Assembly: GCF_051401765.1 (NCBI RefSeq)
Contig: NW_027480504.1
Coordinates: 1,798,001 to 1,862,000, forward strand
Origin: Calliopsis andreniformis
Lineage: Eukaryota > Arthropoda > Insecta > Hymenoptera > Andrenidae
DNA: 64,000 nt
Direction: 5' to 3'
Shown here: positions 12,901 through 25,709 of the stretch, piece after piece
How the letters are laid out: every line of letters begins with the position of its first letter
How positions within the stretch are numbered: position 1 is the stretch's first letter
The notes under the pieces: model-generated
The model's database searches: none
Told to the model about the DNA's origin: nothing
The model's input: the letters and a program-made list of their open reading frames with translations, nothing else
Translations under genes and position numbers: made by a program

Positions 12901-15649
12901 ATCCTCAATCTTCAATCCTCAATACTCAATCTTCAATCCTCAGCCCTCAATTCTCAGTCCTAAATCCTCAATCCTCAATCCTCAATCCTCATTCCTCAAA
13001 CCTCAATCGTCAACCCACAGTCCTCATCCTCAATTCTCAATCCTCAATCCTCAATCCTCAATCCTCAGTCCTCAGTCCTCAAACCTCAACCCTCAACCCT
13101 CAGCCCTCATCCTCAATCCTCAATACTCAATCCTCAATCCTCAATACTCAATCCTCAATCCTCAATCTTCAATCCTCAATACTCAATCTTCAATAATCAA
13201 TCCTCAATTCTCAATCCTCAATTCTCAATCCTCAATCGTCGATCCTCAATCCCCAATCCTCAATCTTCAATCTTCAATGCTCAACCCTGAATCCTCAATC
13301 CTCAATCCTCAATCTTCAATCCTCAATAGTCAATCTTCAATCCTCAATCCTCAACCCTCAATCCTCAATGTTCAATCCGCAATACCCAATCCTCAATCTT
13401 CAATCCTCAATCCTCAATCCTCAATTCTCAATCCTCAATCCTCAGTCCTCAATTCTCAATCCTCAATACTAAATCCTCAATCCTCAGTCCATCAGTCCTC
13501 AAACCTCAATCCTCAACCCTCAGCCCTCATCCTCCATCCTCAATCCTAAATTCTCAATCCTCAAACCTCAAGCCTCAGTCCTCAACCGTCAGTCCTCGTC
13601 CTCAATCCTCAACCCTCAATCCTCAATCCTCAATCTTCAATCCTCTATCCCCAATCCTCAATCCTCAATCCTCAATCCTCAGCCCTCAAAACTCAAACCT
13701 GAATACCCAATCCTGAATCCTCAACCTTCAGAACTCAGTTCTCAACAATCAGTTGTCAATTCTCAATCCTCAATAGAATATAATAAATTCACAGTTTTCA
13801 ATACTCAATACTCAATCTGCAATCTTCAAATCTCTAGACACAAACATCAATTCTCATAATTCAACCCTCAACACTCAGTCCCCAATCCTCAATCTTCAAC
13901 ACTCAATCCTCAATCCTCAATCCTCAATCCTCAACCTTCAATCCTCAATACTCAATCCTCAATCTTCAATCCTCAATACTCAATCTTCAATCCTCAATCC
14001 TCAATCCTCAGCCCTCAAACCTCAATTCTGAATCCTCAATACTCAACCTTCAATCCTCAATCCTGAGTCCTCAGTACTCAACAATCAATCCTCAATTCCC
14101 AATACTCAATAGAATATCCTGAATTCTCAGGATTCAATACTCAAACCTCAATCCTCAACCCTCAGCCCTCATCCTCCATCATCAATCCTCAATCCTCAAT
14201 CCTCAATCTTCAATCCTCAGTACTCAATATTCAATCCCCAATCCTCAATCCTCAATCCTCAATCCTCAATCCTCAATCCTCAATCCTCAACCCTCAATCC
14301 TCATTCCTCAAACCTCAATCCTCAACCCTCAGTCCTCATCCTCAATTCTCAATCCTCAATCCTCAATCCTCAATCCTCAATCTTCAATCCTCAATAATCG
14401 ATCTCCAATCCTAGATCCTCAATACACAATCATCAATCCTTAATTCTCAACCTTCAATCCTCAATCCCCAGTCTTCAATCTTCAATCCTCAATGCTCAAT
14501 CCTCAATGCTCAATTCTCAATCCTCAGTCCTCAATCCTCAGTCGTCAAACCTCAATCCCTGACCCTCTGCTCTCATCCTCAACCACAGTCTTTAACCCTC
14601 AGTCCTCAGTCCTCAAACCTCAATCCTCAACCCTCAGACATCATCCTCAATCCTCAATCCTCAATCCTCAATCCTCAATCCTCAATCTTCAATCCCTAAT
14701 ACTCAATCTTCAATCCTCAATCCTCAGTCCCCAAACCTCAACGCTGAATCTTCAATACTCAACCTTCAAGCCTCAATCCTCAGTCCTCAATACTCAACCA
14801 TCAATCCTCAATTCCCAATACTCAATAGAATATCCTGAATTCTCAGGACTCAATACTCAAACCTCAATCCTCAACCCTCAGCCCTCATCCTCCATCCTCA
14901 ATCCTCAATCTTCAATCCTCAATAATCAATCTCCAATCCTACATCCTCAAACCCCAATCCTCAATCCTCAATCCTCAATCTTCAATCCTCAATAATCAAT
15001 CTCCAATCCTAGATCCTCAATCCACAATCTTCAATCCTTAATTCTCAATCTTCAATCCTCAATACCCAGTCTTCAATCTTCAATCCTCAATGCTCAATCC
15101 TCAATGCTCAATCCTCAGTCCTCAATCCTCAGTCCTCAATCCTCAAACCTCAAACCTCTACCGTCAGTCCTAGACCTCAATCCTCAAACCTCAATCCTCA
15201 ATCCTCAATATTCAATCATCAATACTCAATCTTCAATCCTCAATCCTCAATCCTCAATCCTCAATCCTCAACCCTCAATATTCAACACACAACCCCCAGC
15301 CATGAATCCTCAATACTCAACCATCAATCCTCAACTCTCAATACTCAATAGAATATCCTGAATTCTCAGGACTCAATACTCAAACCTCAATCCTCAACCG
15401 TCAGCCCTCATCCTCCATCCTCAATCCTCTATCCTCAATACCCAATCCTCAATCTTCAGTCCTCAATCATCAATCCTCAATTCTCAATCCTCAATCCTCA
15501 ATCCTCAGTCGTCAAACCTCAATCCCTGACCCTCTGCCCTCATCCTCAACCCTCAGTCTTCAATCCTCAGTCCTCAGTCCTCAAACCTCAATCCTCAAAC
15601 ATCTGACATCATCCTCAATCCTCAATCCTCAATCCTCAATCCTCAATCC

Positions 15650-18180
15650 TCAATCTTCAATCCCTAATACTCAATCTTCAATCCTCAATCCTCAGTCCTC
15701 AAACCTCAATCCTGAATCTTCAATACTCAACCTTCAAGCCTCAATCCTCAGTCCTCAATCCTCGATCCTCAATCTTCAATCCTCAATATCCAATCTTCAA
15801 TCCTCAATCCTCAATCCTCAACCCTCAATCCTCTACCCTCAGACATCATCCTCAATCCTTAATCCTCAATCCTCAATCCTCAACCTTCCATCCTCAATAC
15901 TCAATCTTCAATCCTCAATCCTCAGCCCTCAAACCTCAATTCTGAATCCTCAATACTCAACCTTCAATCCTCAATCCTCAATCCTCAATCCCCAATCTTC
16001 AATCTCCAATCCTAGATCCTCAATCCTCAATCCTCAATCCCCAATCTTCAATCCTCAATAATCAACCTCCAATCCTAGATCCTCAATCCTCAATCCTCAA
16101 TCCCCAATCTTCAATCCTCAATAATCAATCTCCAATCCTAGATCCTCAACCCTCAATCCTCAATCCTCAATCCTCAATCCTCACTCTTCAATCCTCAATA
16201 CCCAATCCTCAATCTTCAATCCTCCATCAACAATCCTGAATTCTCAATCCTCAATCCTCAGTCCTCAGTCGTCAAACCACAATCCCCGACCATCAGCCCT
16301 CATCCTCAATCCTCAGTCCTCAATCCTAAGTCCTCAGCCTTCAAACCTCAATCCTCAACCCTCAGACATCATCCTCAATCCTTAATCCTCAATCCTCAAT
16401 CCTCAATCCTCAACCTTCAATCCTCAATACTCAATCTTCAATCCTCAATCCTCAGCCCTCAAACCTCAATACTGAATCCTCAATACTCAACCTTCAATCC
16501 TCAATCTTCAGTCCTCAGTACTCAACCATCGATCCTCAATTCTCAGTACTCAATAGAATATCCTGAATTCTCAGGATTCAATACTCAATCCTCAATCCTC
16601 AACCCTCAGCCCTCATCCTCCATCATCAATCCTCAATCCTCAATCCTCAATCTTCAATCCTCAGTACTCAATATTCAATCCCGAATCCTCAATCCTCAAT
16701 CCTCAATCCTCAATCCTCAATCATCAACCCTCAATCCTCATTCCTCAAACCTCAATCCTCAACCCTCAGTCCTCATCCTCAATTCTCAATCCTCATTCCT
16801 CAATCCTCAATCCTCAATCTTCATTCCTCAATAATCAATCTCCAATCCTAGATCCTCAATCCACAATCTTCAATCCTCAATACCCAGTCTTCAATCTTCA
16901 ATCCTCAATGCTCAATCCTCAATGCTCAATCCTCAGTCCTCAATCCTCAGTCCTCAATCCTCAAACCTCAATCCTCTACCGTCAGTCCTCGACCTCAATC
17001 CTCAAACCTCAATCCTCAATCCTCAATATTCAATCATCAATACTCAATCTTCAATCCTCAATCCTCAATCCTCAATCCTCAATACTGAATCCTCAATACT
17101 CAACCTTCAATCCTCAATCTTCAGTCCTCAGTACTCAACCATCGATCCTCAATTCTCAGTACTCAATAGAATATCCTGAATTCTCAGGATTCAATACTCA
17201 AACCTCAATCCTTAACCCTCAGCCCTCATCCTCCATCATCAATCCTCAATCCTCAATCTTCAATCTTCAATCCTCAGTACTCAATATTCAATCCCCAATC
17301 CTCAATCCTCAATCCTCAATCCCCAATCCTCAATCCTCAATCATCAACCCTCAATCCTCATTCCTCAAACCTCAATCCTCAACCCTCAGTCCTCATCCTC
17401 AATTCTCAATCCTCAATCCTCAATCCCCAATCCTCAATCCTCAATCCTCAATCCTCAATCCTCAATCCTCAATCATCAACCCTCAATCCTCATTCCTCAA
17501 ACCTCAATCCTCAACCCTCAGTCCTCATCCTCAATTCTCATTCCTCAAACCTCAATCCTCAACCCTCAGTCCTCATCCTCAATTCTCAATCCTCAATCCT
17601 CAATCCTCAATCCTCAATCTTCAATCCTCAATATTCAATCATCAACCCTCAATCCTCAATCCTCAATCCTCAGTGATCAATACTCAATCTTTAATACACA
17701 ATCCTCAATCCTCAATCCTCAATCCTCAATCCTCAATCCTCAATCCTCATTTCTCAAACCTCAATCCTCAACCCTCAGTCCTCATCCTCAATTCTCAATT
17801 CTCAATCCTCAATCATCAATCCTCAATCTTCAATCCTCAATAATCAATCTCCAATTCTAGATCCTCAATCCTCAATCCTCAATCCTCAATCTGCAATCCT
17901 CAATAATCGATCTCCAATCCTAGATCCTCAATCCTCAATCCTCAATCCTCAATCCTCAATCCCCATTCTTCAATCCTCAATACCCAATCCTCAATCTTCA
18001 ATCCTCAATCATCAATCCTCAATTCTCAATCCTCAATCCTCAATCCTCGGTCGTCAACCCTCAATCCCTGACCCTCTGCCTTCATCCTCAACCCTCAGTC
18101 TTTAATCCTCAGTCCTCAGTCCTCAAACCTCAATCCTCAACCCTCAGACATCATCCTCAATCCTCAATCCTCAATCCTCA
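15650..18180 (+). repeat. Tandem duplication, 2,528-2,535 bp period, copy 1
   Basis: The following segment, 18,180 to about 20,710, repeats this one. The offset is 2,535 bp up to about 16,390 and 2,528 bp after it. The change comes from one heptamer lost from the second copy in the run beginning TTAATCC. Both copies contain an identical 311-codon repeat frame (16,908 and 19,436) and landmark pairs 613 bp apart. Only scattered substitutions were seen, for example CAATAC versus CTATAC near 15,896 and 18,431. Confidence 0.85.
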
Positions 18181-20710
18181 ATCCTCAATCTTCAATCCCT
18201 AATACTCAATCTTCAATCCTCAATCCTCAGTCCTCAAACCTCAATCCTGAATCTTCAATACTCAACCTTCAAGCCTCAATCCTCAGTCCTCAATCCTCGA
18301 TCCTCAATCTTCAATCCTCAATATCCAATCTTCAATCCTCAATCCTCAATCCTCAACCCTCAATCCTCTACCCTCAGACATCATCCTCAATCCTTAATCC
18401 TCAATCCTCAATCCTCAACCTTCCATCCTCTATACTCAATCTTCAATCCTCAATCCTCAGCCCTCAAACCTCAATTCTGAATCCTCAATACTCAACCTTC
18501 AATCCTCAATCCTCAATCCTCAATCCCCAATCTTCAATCTCCAATCCTAGATCCTCAATCCTCAATCCTCAATCCCCAATCTTCAATCCTCAATAATCAA
18601 CCTCCAATCCTAGATCCTCAATCCTCAATCCTCAATCCCCAATCTTCAATCCTCAATAATCAATCTCCAATCCTAGATCCTCAACCCTCAATCCTCAATC
18701 CTCAATCCTCAATCCTCACTCTTCAATCCTCAATACCCAATCCTCAATCTTCAATCCTCCATCAACAATCCTGAATTCTCAATCCTCAATCCTCAGTCCT
18801 CAGTCGTCAAACCACAATCCCCGACCATCAGCCCTCATCCTCAATCCTCAGTCCTCAATCCTAAGTCCTCAGCCTTCAAACCTCAATCCTCAACCCTCAG
18901 ACATCATCCTCAATCCTTAATCCTCAATCCTCAATCCTCAACCTTCAATCCTCAATACTCAATCTTCAATCCTCAATCCTCAGCCCTCAAACCTCAATAC
19001 TGAATCCTCAATACTCAACCTTCAATCCTCAATCTTCAGTCCTCAGTACTCAACCATCGATCCTCAATTCTCAGTACTCAATAGAATATCCTGAATTCTC
19101 AGGATTCAATACTCAATCCTCAATCCTCAACCCTCAGCCCTCATCCTCCATCATCAATCCTCAATCCTCAATCCTCAATCTTCAATCCTCAGTACTCAAT
19201 ATTCAATCCCGAATCCTCAATCCTCAATCCTCAATCCTCAATCCTCAATCATCAACCCTCAATCCTCATTCCTCAAACCTCAATCCTCAACCCTCAGTCC
19301 TCATCCTCAATTCTCAATCCTCATTCCTCAATCCTCAATCCTCAATCTTCATTCCTCAATAATCAATCTCCAATCCTAGATCCTCAATCCACAATCTTCA
19401 ATCCTCAATACCCAGTCTTCAATCTTCAATCCTCAATGCTCAATCCTCAATGCTCAATCCTCAGTCCTCAATCCTCAGTCCTCAATCCTCAAACCTCAAT
19501 CCTCTACCGTCAGTCCTCGACCTCAATCCTCAAACCTCAATCCTCAATCCTCAATATTCAATCATCAATACTCAATCTTCAATCCTCAATCCTCAATCCT
19601 CAATCCTCAATACTGAATCCTCAATACTCAACCTTCAATCCTCAATCTTCAGTCCTCAGTACTCAACCATCGATCCTCAATTCTCAGTACTCAATAGAAT
19701 ATCCTGAATTCTCAGGATTCAATACTCAAACCTCAATCCTTAACCCTCAGCCCTCATCCTCCATCATCAATCCTCAATCCTCAATCTTCAATCTTCAATC
19801 CTCAGTACTCAATATTCAATCCCCAATCCTCAATCCTCAATCCTCAATCCCCAATCCTCAATCCTCAATCATCAACCCTCAATCCTCATTCCTCAAACCT
19901 CAATCCTCAACCCTCAGTCCTCATCCTCAATTCTCAATCCTCAATCCTCAATCCCCAATCCTCAATCCTCAATCCTCAATCCTCAATCCTCAATCCTCAA
20001 TCATCAACCCTCAATCCTCATTCCTCAAACCTCAATCCTCAACCCTCAGTCCTCATCCTCAATTCTCATTCCTCAAACCTCAATCCTCAACCCTCAGTCC
20101 TCATCCTCAATTCTCAATCCTCAATCCTCAATCCTCAATCCTCAATCTTCAATCCTCAATATTCAATCATCAACCCTCAATCCTCAATCCTCAATCCTCA
20201 GTGATCAATACTCAATCTTTAATACACAATCCTCAATCCTCAATCCTCAATCCTCAATCCTCAATCCTCAATCCTCATTTCTCAAACCTCAATCCTCAAC
20301 CCTCAGTCCTCATCCTCAATTCTCAATTCTCAATCCTCAATCATCAATCCTCAATCTTCAATCCTCAATAATCAATCTCCAATTCTAGATCCTCAATCCT
20401 CAATCCTCAATCCTCAATCTGCAATCCTCAATAATCGATCTCCAATCCTAGATCCTCAATCCTCAATCCTCAATCCTCAATCCTCAATCCCCATTCTTCA
20501 ATCCTCAATACCCAATCCTCAATCTTCAATCCTCAATCATCAATCCTCAATTCTCAATCCTCAATCCTCAATCCTCGGTCGTCAACCCTCAATCCCTGAC
20601 CCTCTGCCTTCATCCTCAACCCTCAGTCTTTAATCCTCAGTCCTCAGTCCTCAAACCTCAATCCTCAACCCTCAGACATCATCCTCAATCCTCAATCCTC
20701 AATCCTCAAT
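18180..20710 (+). repeat. Tandem duplication, 2,528-2,535 bp period, copy 2
   Basis: This is the second copy of the 2.5 kb unit. The similarity continues a little past the tandem join, to about 20,825. There the sequence after TCAATCCTCAGTCC differs from copy 1: one side goes into CTCGATCC and the other into ACTCAACC. The exchange that made the duplication lies in heptamer-rich sequence, and its exact base cannot be fixed. Confidence 0.83.
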
Positions 20711-23450
20711 CCTCAATCCTCAATCTTCAATCCCAAATACTCAATCTTCAATCCTCAATCCTCAGTCCCCAAATCTCAATCCTGAATCTTCAATACTCAA
20801 CCTTCAAGCCTCAATCCTCAGTCCTCAATACTCAACCATCAATCCTCAATTCTGAATACTCAATAGAATATCCTGAACTCTCAGGACTCAATACTCAAAC
20901 CTCAATCCTCAACCCTCAGCCCTCATCCTCCATCCTCAATCCTCAATCTTCAATCCTCAATAATCAATCTCCAATCCTACATCCTCAATCCCCAATCCTC
21001 AATCCTTAATCCTCAATCTTCAATCCTCAATCGCCAGTCCTCAATCTTCAATCCTCAATGCTCAACCCTCAACCCTCAAGCCTCAGTCCTCAATCCTCAA
21101 TCCTCAATCCTCAAACCTCAATCCTCAACCGTCAGTCCTCGTCCTCAATCCTCAACCCTCAATCCTCAATCCCCAATCTTCAATCTCCAATCCTAGATCC
21201 TCAATCCTCAATCCTCAATCCCCAATCTTCAATCCTCAATAATCAATCTCCAATCCTAGATCCTCAATCCTCAATCCTCAATCCCCAATCTTCAATCCTC
21301 AATAATCAATCTCCAATCCTAGATCCTCAACCCTCAATCCTCAATCCTCAATCCTCAATCCTCACTCTTCAACCCTCAATACCCAATCCTCAATCTTCAA
21401 TCCTCCATCAACAATCCTGAATTCTCAATCCTCAATCCTCAGTCCTCAGTCGTCAAACCTCAATCCCCGACCCTCAGCCCTCATCCTCAATCCTCAGTCC
21501 TCAAATCCTAAGTCCTCAGTCCTCAAACCTCAATCCTCAACCCTCAGACATCATCCTCAATCCTTAATCCTCAATCCTCAATCCTCAACCTTCAATCCTC
21601 AATACTCAATCTTCAATCCTCAATCCTCAGCCCTCAAACCTCAATACTGAATCCTCAATACTCAACCTTCAATCCTCAATCTTCAGTCCTCAGTACTCAA
21701 CCATCGATCCTCAATTCTCAGTACTCAATAGAATATCCTGAATTCTCAGGATTCAATACTCAAACCTCAATCCTCAACCCTCAGCCCTCATCCTCCATCA
21801 TCAATCCTCAATCCTCAATCCTCAATCTTCAATCCTCAGTACTCAATATTCAATCCCCAATTCTCAATCCTCAATCCTCAATCCTCAATCCTCAATCCTC
21901 AATCATCAACCCTCAATCCTCATTCCTCAAACCTCAATCCTCAACCCTCAGTCCTCATCCTCAATTCTCAATCCCCAATCCTCAATCCTCAATCCTCAAT
22001 CTTCAATCCTCAATAATCAATCTCCAATCCTAGATCCTCAATCCACAATCTTCAATCCTTAATTCTCAATCTTCAATCCTCAATACCCAGTCTTCAATCT
22101 TCAATCCTCAATGCTCAATCCTCAATGCTCAATCCTCAGTCCTCAGTCCTCAGTCCTCAATCCTCAAACCTCAAACCTCTACCGTCAGTCCTCGACCTCA
22201 ATCCTCAAACCTCAATCCTCAATCCTCAATATTCAATCATCAATACTCAATCTTCAATCCTCAATCCTCAATCCTCAATCCTCAATCCTCAACCCTCAAT
22301 ATTCAACACACAACCCCCAGCCATGAATCCTCAATACTCAACCATCAATCCTCAACTCTCAATACTCAATAGAATATCCTGAATTCTCAGGACTCAATAC
22401 TCAAACCTCAATCCTCAACCCTCAGCCCTCATCCTCCATCCTCAATCCTCTATCCTCAATACCCAATCCTCAATCTTCAATCCTCAATCATCAATCCGCA
22501 ATTCTCAATCCTCATACCTCAATCCTCAATCGTCAAACCTCAATCCCTGACCCTCTGCCCTCATCCTCAACCCTCAGTCTTCAATCCTCAGTCCTCAGTC
22601 CTCAAACCTCAATCCTCAAACCTCTGACATCATCCTCAATCCTCAATCCTCAATCCTCAATCCTCAATCTTCAATCCCTAATACTCAATCTTCAATCCTC
22701 AATCCTCAGTCCTCAAACCTCAATCCTGAATCTTCAATACTCAACCTTCAAGCCTCAATCCTCAGTCCTCATTCCTCGATCCTCAATCTTCAATCCTCAA
22801 TATCCAATCTTCAATCCTCAATCCTCAATCCTCAATCCTCAATCCTCAACCCTCAGACATCATCCTCAATCCTTAATCCTCAATCGTCAATCCTCAACCT
22901 TCAATCCTCAATACTCAATCTTCAATCCTCAATCCTCAGCCCTCAAACCTCAATTCTGAATCCTCAATACACAACCTTCAATCCTCAATCCTGAGTCCTC
23001 AGTACTCAATCATCAATCCTCAATTCCCAATACTCAATAGAATATCCTGAATTCTCAGGATTCAATACTCAAACCTCAATCCTCAACCCTCAGCACACAT
23101 CCTCCATCATCAATCCTCAATCCTCAATCCTCAATCTTCAATCCTCAGTACTCAATATTCAATCCCCAATCCTCAATCCTCAATCCTCAATCCTCAATCT
23201 TCAATCATCAATCCTCAATCCTCAATCCTCAACCCTCAATCCTCATTCCTCAAACCTCAATCCTCAACCCTCAGTCCTCATCCTCAATTCTCAATCCTCA
23301 ATCCTCAATCCTCAATCCTCAATCTTCAATCCTCAATAATTGATCTCCAATCCTAGATCCTCAATACACAATCATCAATCCTTAATTCTCAACTTTCAAT
23401 CCTCAATCCCAAGTCTTCAATCTTCAATCCTCAATGCTCAATCCTCAATG
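19697..23450 (+). repeat. 3.75 kb segment repeated at 29,295-33,048
   Basis: The offset is 9,598 bp, dropping to 9,597 bp after an extra A at about 21,507 in this copy. Landmark spacings (1,169, 865/864, 641, 668) agree between copies. The two versions differ by scattered substitutions, for example AAATAC versus TAATAC near 20,735. They diverge near 23,460 and 33,060, where one continues with TCATTCC and the other with TCAATCC then CAGTCGTC. Confidence 0.8.
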
Positions 23451-25709
23451 CTCAATTCTCAATCCTCATTCCTCAATCCTCAATCCTCAATCTTCATTCC
23501 TCAATAATCAATCTCCAATCCTAGATCCTCAATCCACAATCTTCAATCCTCAATACCCAGTCTTCAATCTTCAATCCTCAATGCTCAATCCTCAATGCTC
23601 AATCCTCAGTCCTCAATCCTCAGTCCTCAATCCTCAAACCTCAATCCTCTACCGTCAGTCCTCGACCTCAATCCTCAAACCTCAATCCTCAATCCTCAAC
23701 ATTCAATCATCAATACTCAATCTTCAATCCTCAATCCTCAATCCTCAATCCTCAATACTGAATCCTCAATACTCAACCTTCAATCCTCAATCTTCAGTCC
23801 TCAGTACTCAACCATCGATTCTCAATTCTCAGTACTCAATAGAATATCCTGAATTCTCAGGATTCAATACTCAAACCTCAATCCTCAACCCTCAGCCCTC
23901 ATCCTCCATCATCAATCCTCAATCCTCAATCCTCAATCTTCAATCCTCAGTACTCAACATTCAATCCCCAATCCTCAATCCTCAATCCTCAATCCCCAAT
24001 CCTCAATCCTCAATCATCAACCCTCAATCCTCATTCCTCAAACCTCAATCCTCAACCCTCAGTCCTCATCCTCAATTCTCAATCCTCAATCCTCAATCCC
24101 CAATCCTCAATCCTCAATCCTCAATCCTCAATCCTCAATCCTCAATCATCAACCCTCAATCCTCATTCCTCAAACCTCAATCCTCAAACCTCAGTCCTCA
24201 TCCTCAATTCTCACTCCTCAAACCTCAATCCTCAACCCTCAGTCCTCATCCTCAATTCTCAATCCTCAATCCTCAATCCTCAATCCTCAATCTTCAATCC
24301 TCAATATTCAATCATCAACCCTCAATCCTCAATCCTCAATCCTCAGTTATCAATACTCAATCTTTAATACACAATCCTCAATCCTCAATCCTCAATCCTC
24401 AATCCTCAATCCTCAATCCTCATTTCTCAAACCTCAATCCTCAACCCTCAGTCTTCATCCTCAATTCTCAATTCTCAATCCTCAATCATCAATCCTCAAT
24501 CTTCAATCCTCAATAATCAATCTCCAATTCTAGATCCTCAATCCTCAATCCTCAATCCTCAATCTGCAATCCTCAATAATCGATCTCCAATCCTAGATCC
24601 TCAATCCTCAATCCTCAATCCTCAATCCTCAATCCCCATTCTTCAATCCTCAATACCCAATCCTCAATCTTCAATCCTCAATCATCAATCCTCAATTCTC
24701 AATCCTCAATCCTCAATCCTCGGTCGTCAACCCTCAATCCCTGACCCTCTGCCTTCATCCTCAACCCTCAGTCTTTAATCCTCAGTCCTCAGTCCTCAAA
24801 CCTCAATCCTCAACCCTCAGACATCATCCTCAATCCTCAATCCTCAATCCTCAATCCTCAATCCTCAATCTTCAATCCCTAATACTCAATCTTCAATCCT
24901 CAATCCTCAGTCCCCAAACCTCAATCCTGAATCTTCAATACTCAACCTTCAAGCCTCAATCCTCAGTCCTCAATACTCAACCATCAATCCTCAATTCTGA
25001 ATACTCAATAGAATATCCTGAACTCTCAGGACTCAATACTCAAACCTCAATCCTCAACCCTCAGCCCTCATCCTCCATCCTCAATCCTCAATCTTCAATC
25101 CTCAATAATCAATCTCCAATCCTACATCCTCAATCCCCAATCCTCAATCCTTAATCCTCAATCTTCAATCCTCAATCGCCAGTCCTCAATCTTCAATCCT
25201 CAATGCTCAACCCTCAACCCTCAAGCCTCAGCCCTCAATCCTCAATCCTCAATCCTCAAACCTCAATCCTCAACCGTCAGTCCTCGTCCTCAATCCTCAA
25301 CCCTCAATCCTCAATCCCCAATCTTCAATCTCCAATCGTAGATCCTCAATCCTCAATCCTCAATCCCCAATCTTCAATCCTCAATAATCAATCTCCAATC
25401 CTAGATCCTCAATCCTCAATCCTCAATCCCCAATCTTCAATCCTCAATAATCAATCTCCAATCCTAGATCCTCAACCCTCAATCCTCAATCCTCAATCCT
25501 CACTCTTCAACCCTCAATACCCAATCCTCAATCTTCAATCCTCCATCAACAATCCTGAATTCTCAATCCTCAATCCTCAGTCCTCAGTCGTCAAACCTCA
25601 ATCCCCGAACCTCAGCCCTCATCCTCAATCCTCAGTCCTCAATCCTAAGTCCTCAGTCCTCAAACCTCAATCCTCAACCCTCAGACATCATCCTCAATCC
25701 TTAATCCTC
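22930..25709 (+). repeat. Tandem duplication, 2,779 bp period, copy 1
   Basis: The following segment, 25,710 to about 28,488, repeats this one at an offset of 2,779 bp (exactly 397 heptamers). Landmarks pair at 23,040/25,819, 23,842/26,621 and 25,011/27,790, and both copies contain a 360-codon repeat frame. The join near 25,710 lies in a short TCAATCC run: the text before it follows the TTAATCC run and the text after it matches the CAGCCC segment at 22,938. Confidence 0.85.

Larger units (their letters stand above)
1..14900. repeat. Zone A: array section with 6.1-6.5 kb higher-order copies
   Basis: This section is set apart by non-palindromic landmarks containing CAGTTTTCAATACTCAA. Their AATAGA starts are at about 93, 1050, 3243, 4138, 5620, 6493, 7988, 9790, 10273, 11893, 12767 and 13772. 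The same order of variant heptamers returns at offsets of 6,135 to 6,547 bp, so the section is about two and a third copies of one higher-order block with internal deletions and insertions. Outside this zone I saw this landmark subtype only once, at about 41,402. The right boundary is gradual: from about 14,480 the sequence takes on the 2.5-2.8 kb pattern of zone B. Confidence 0.75.
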
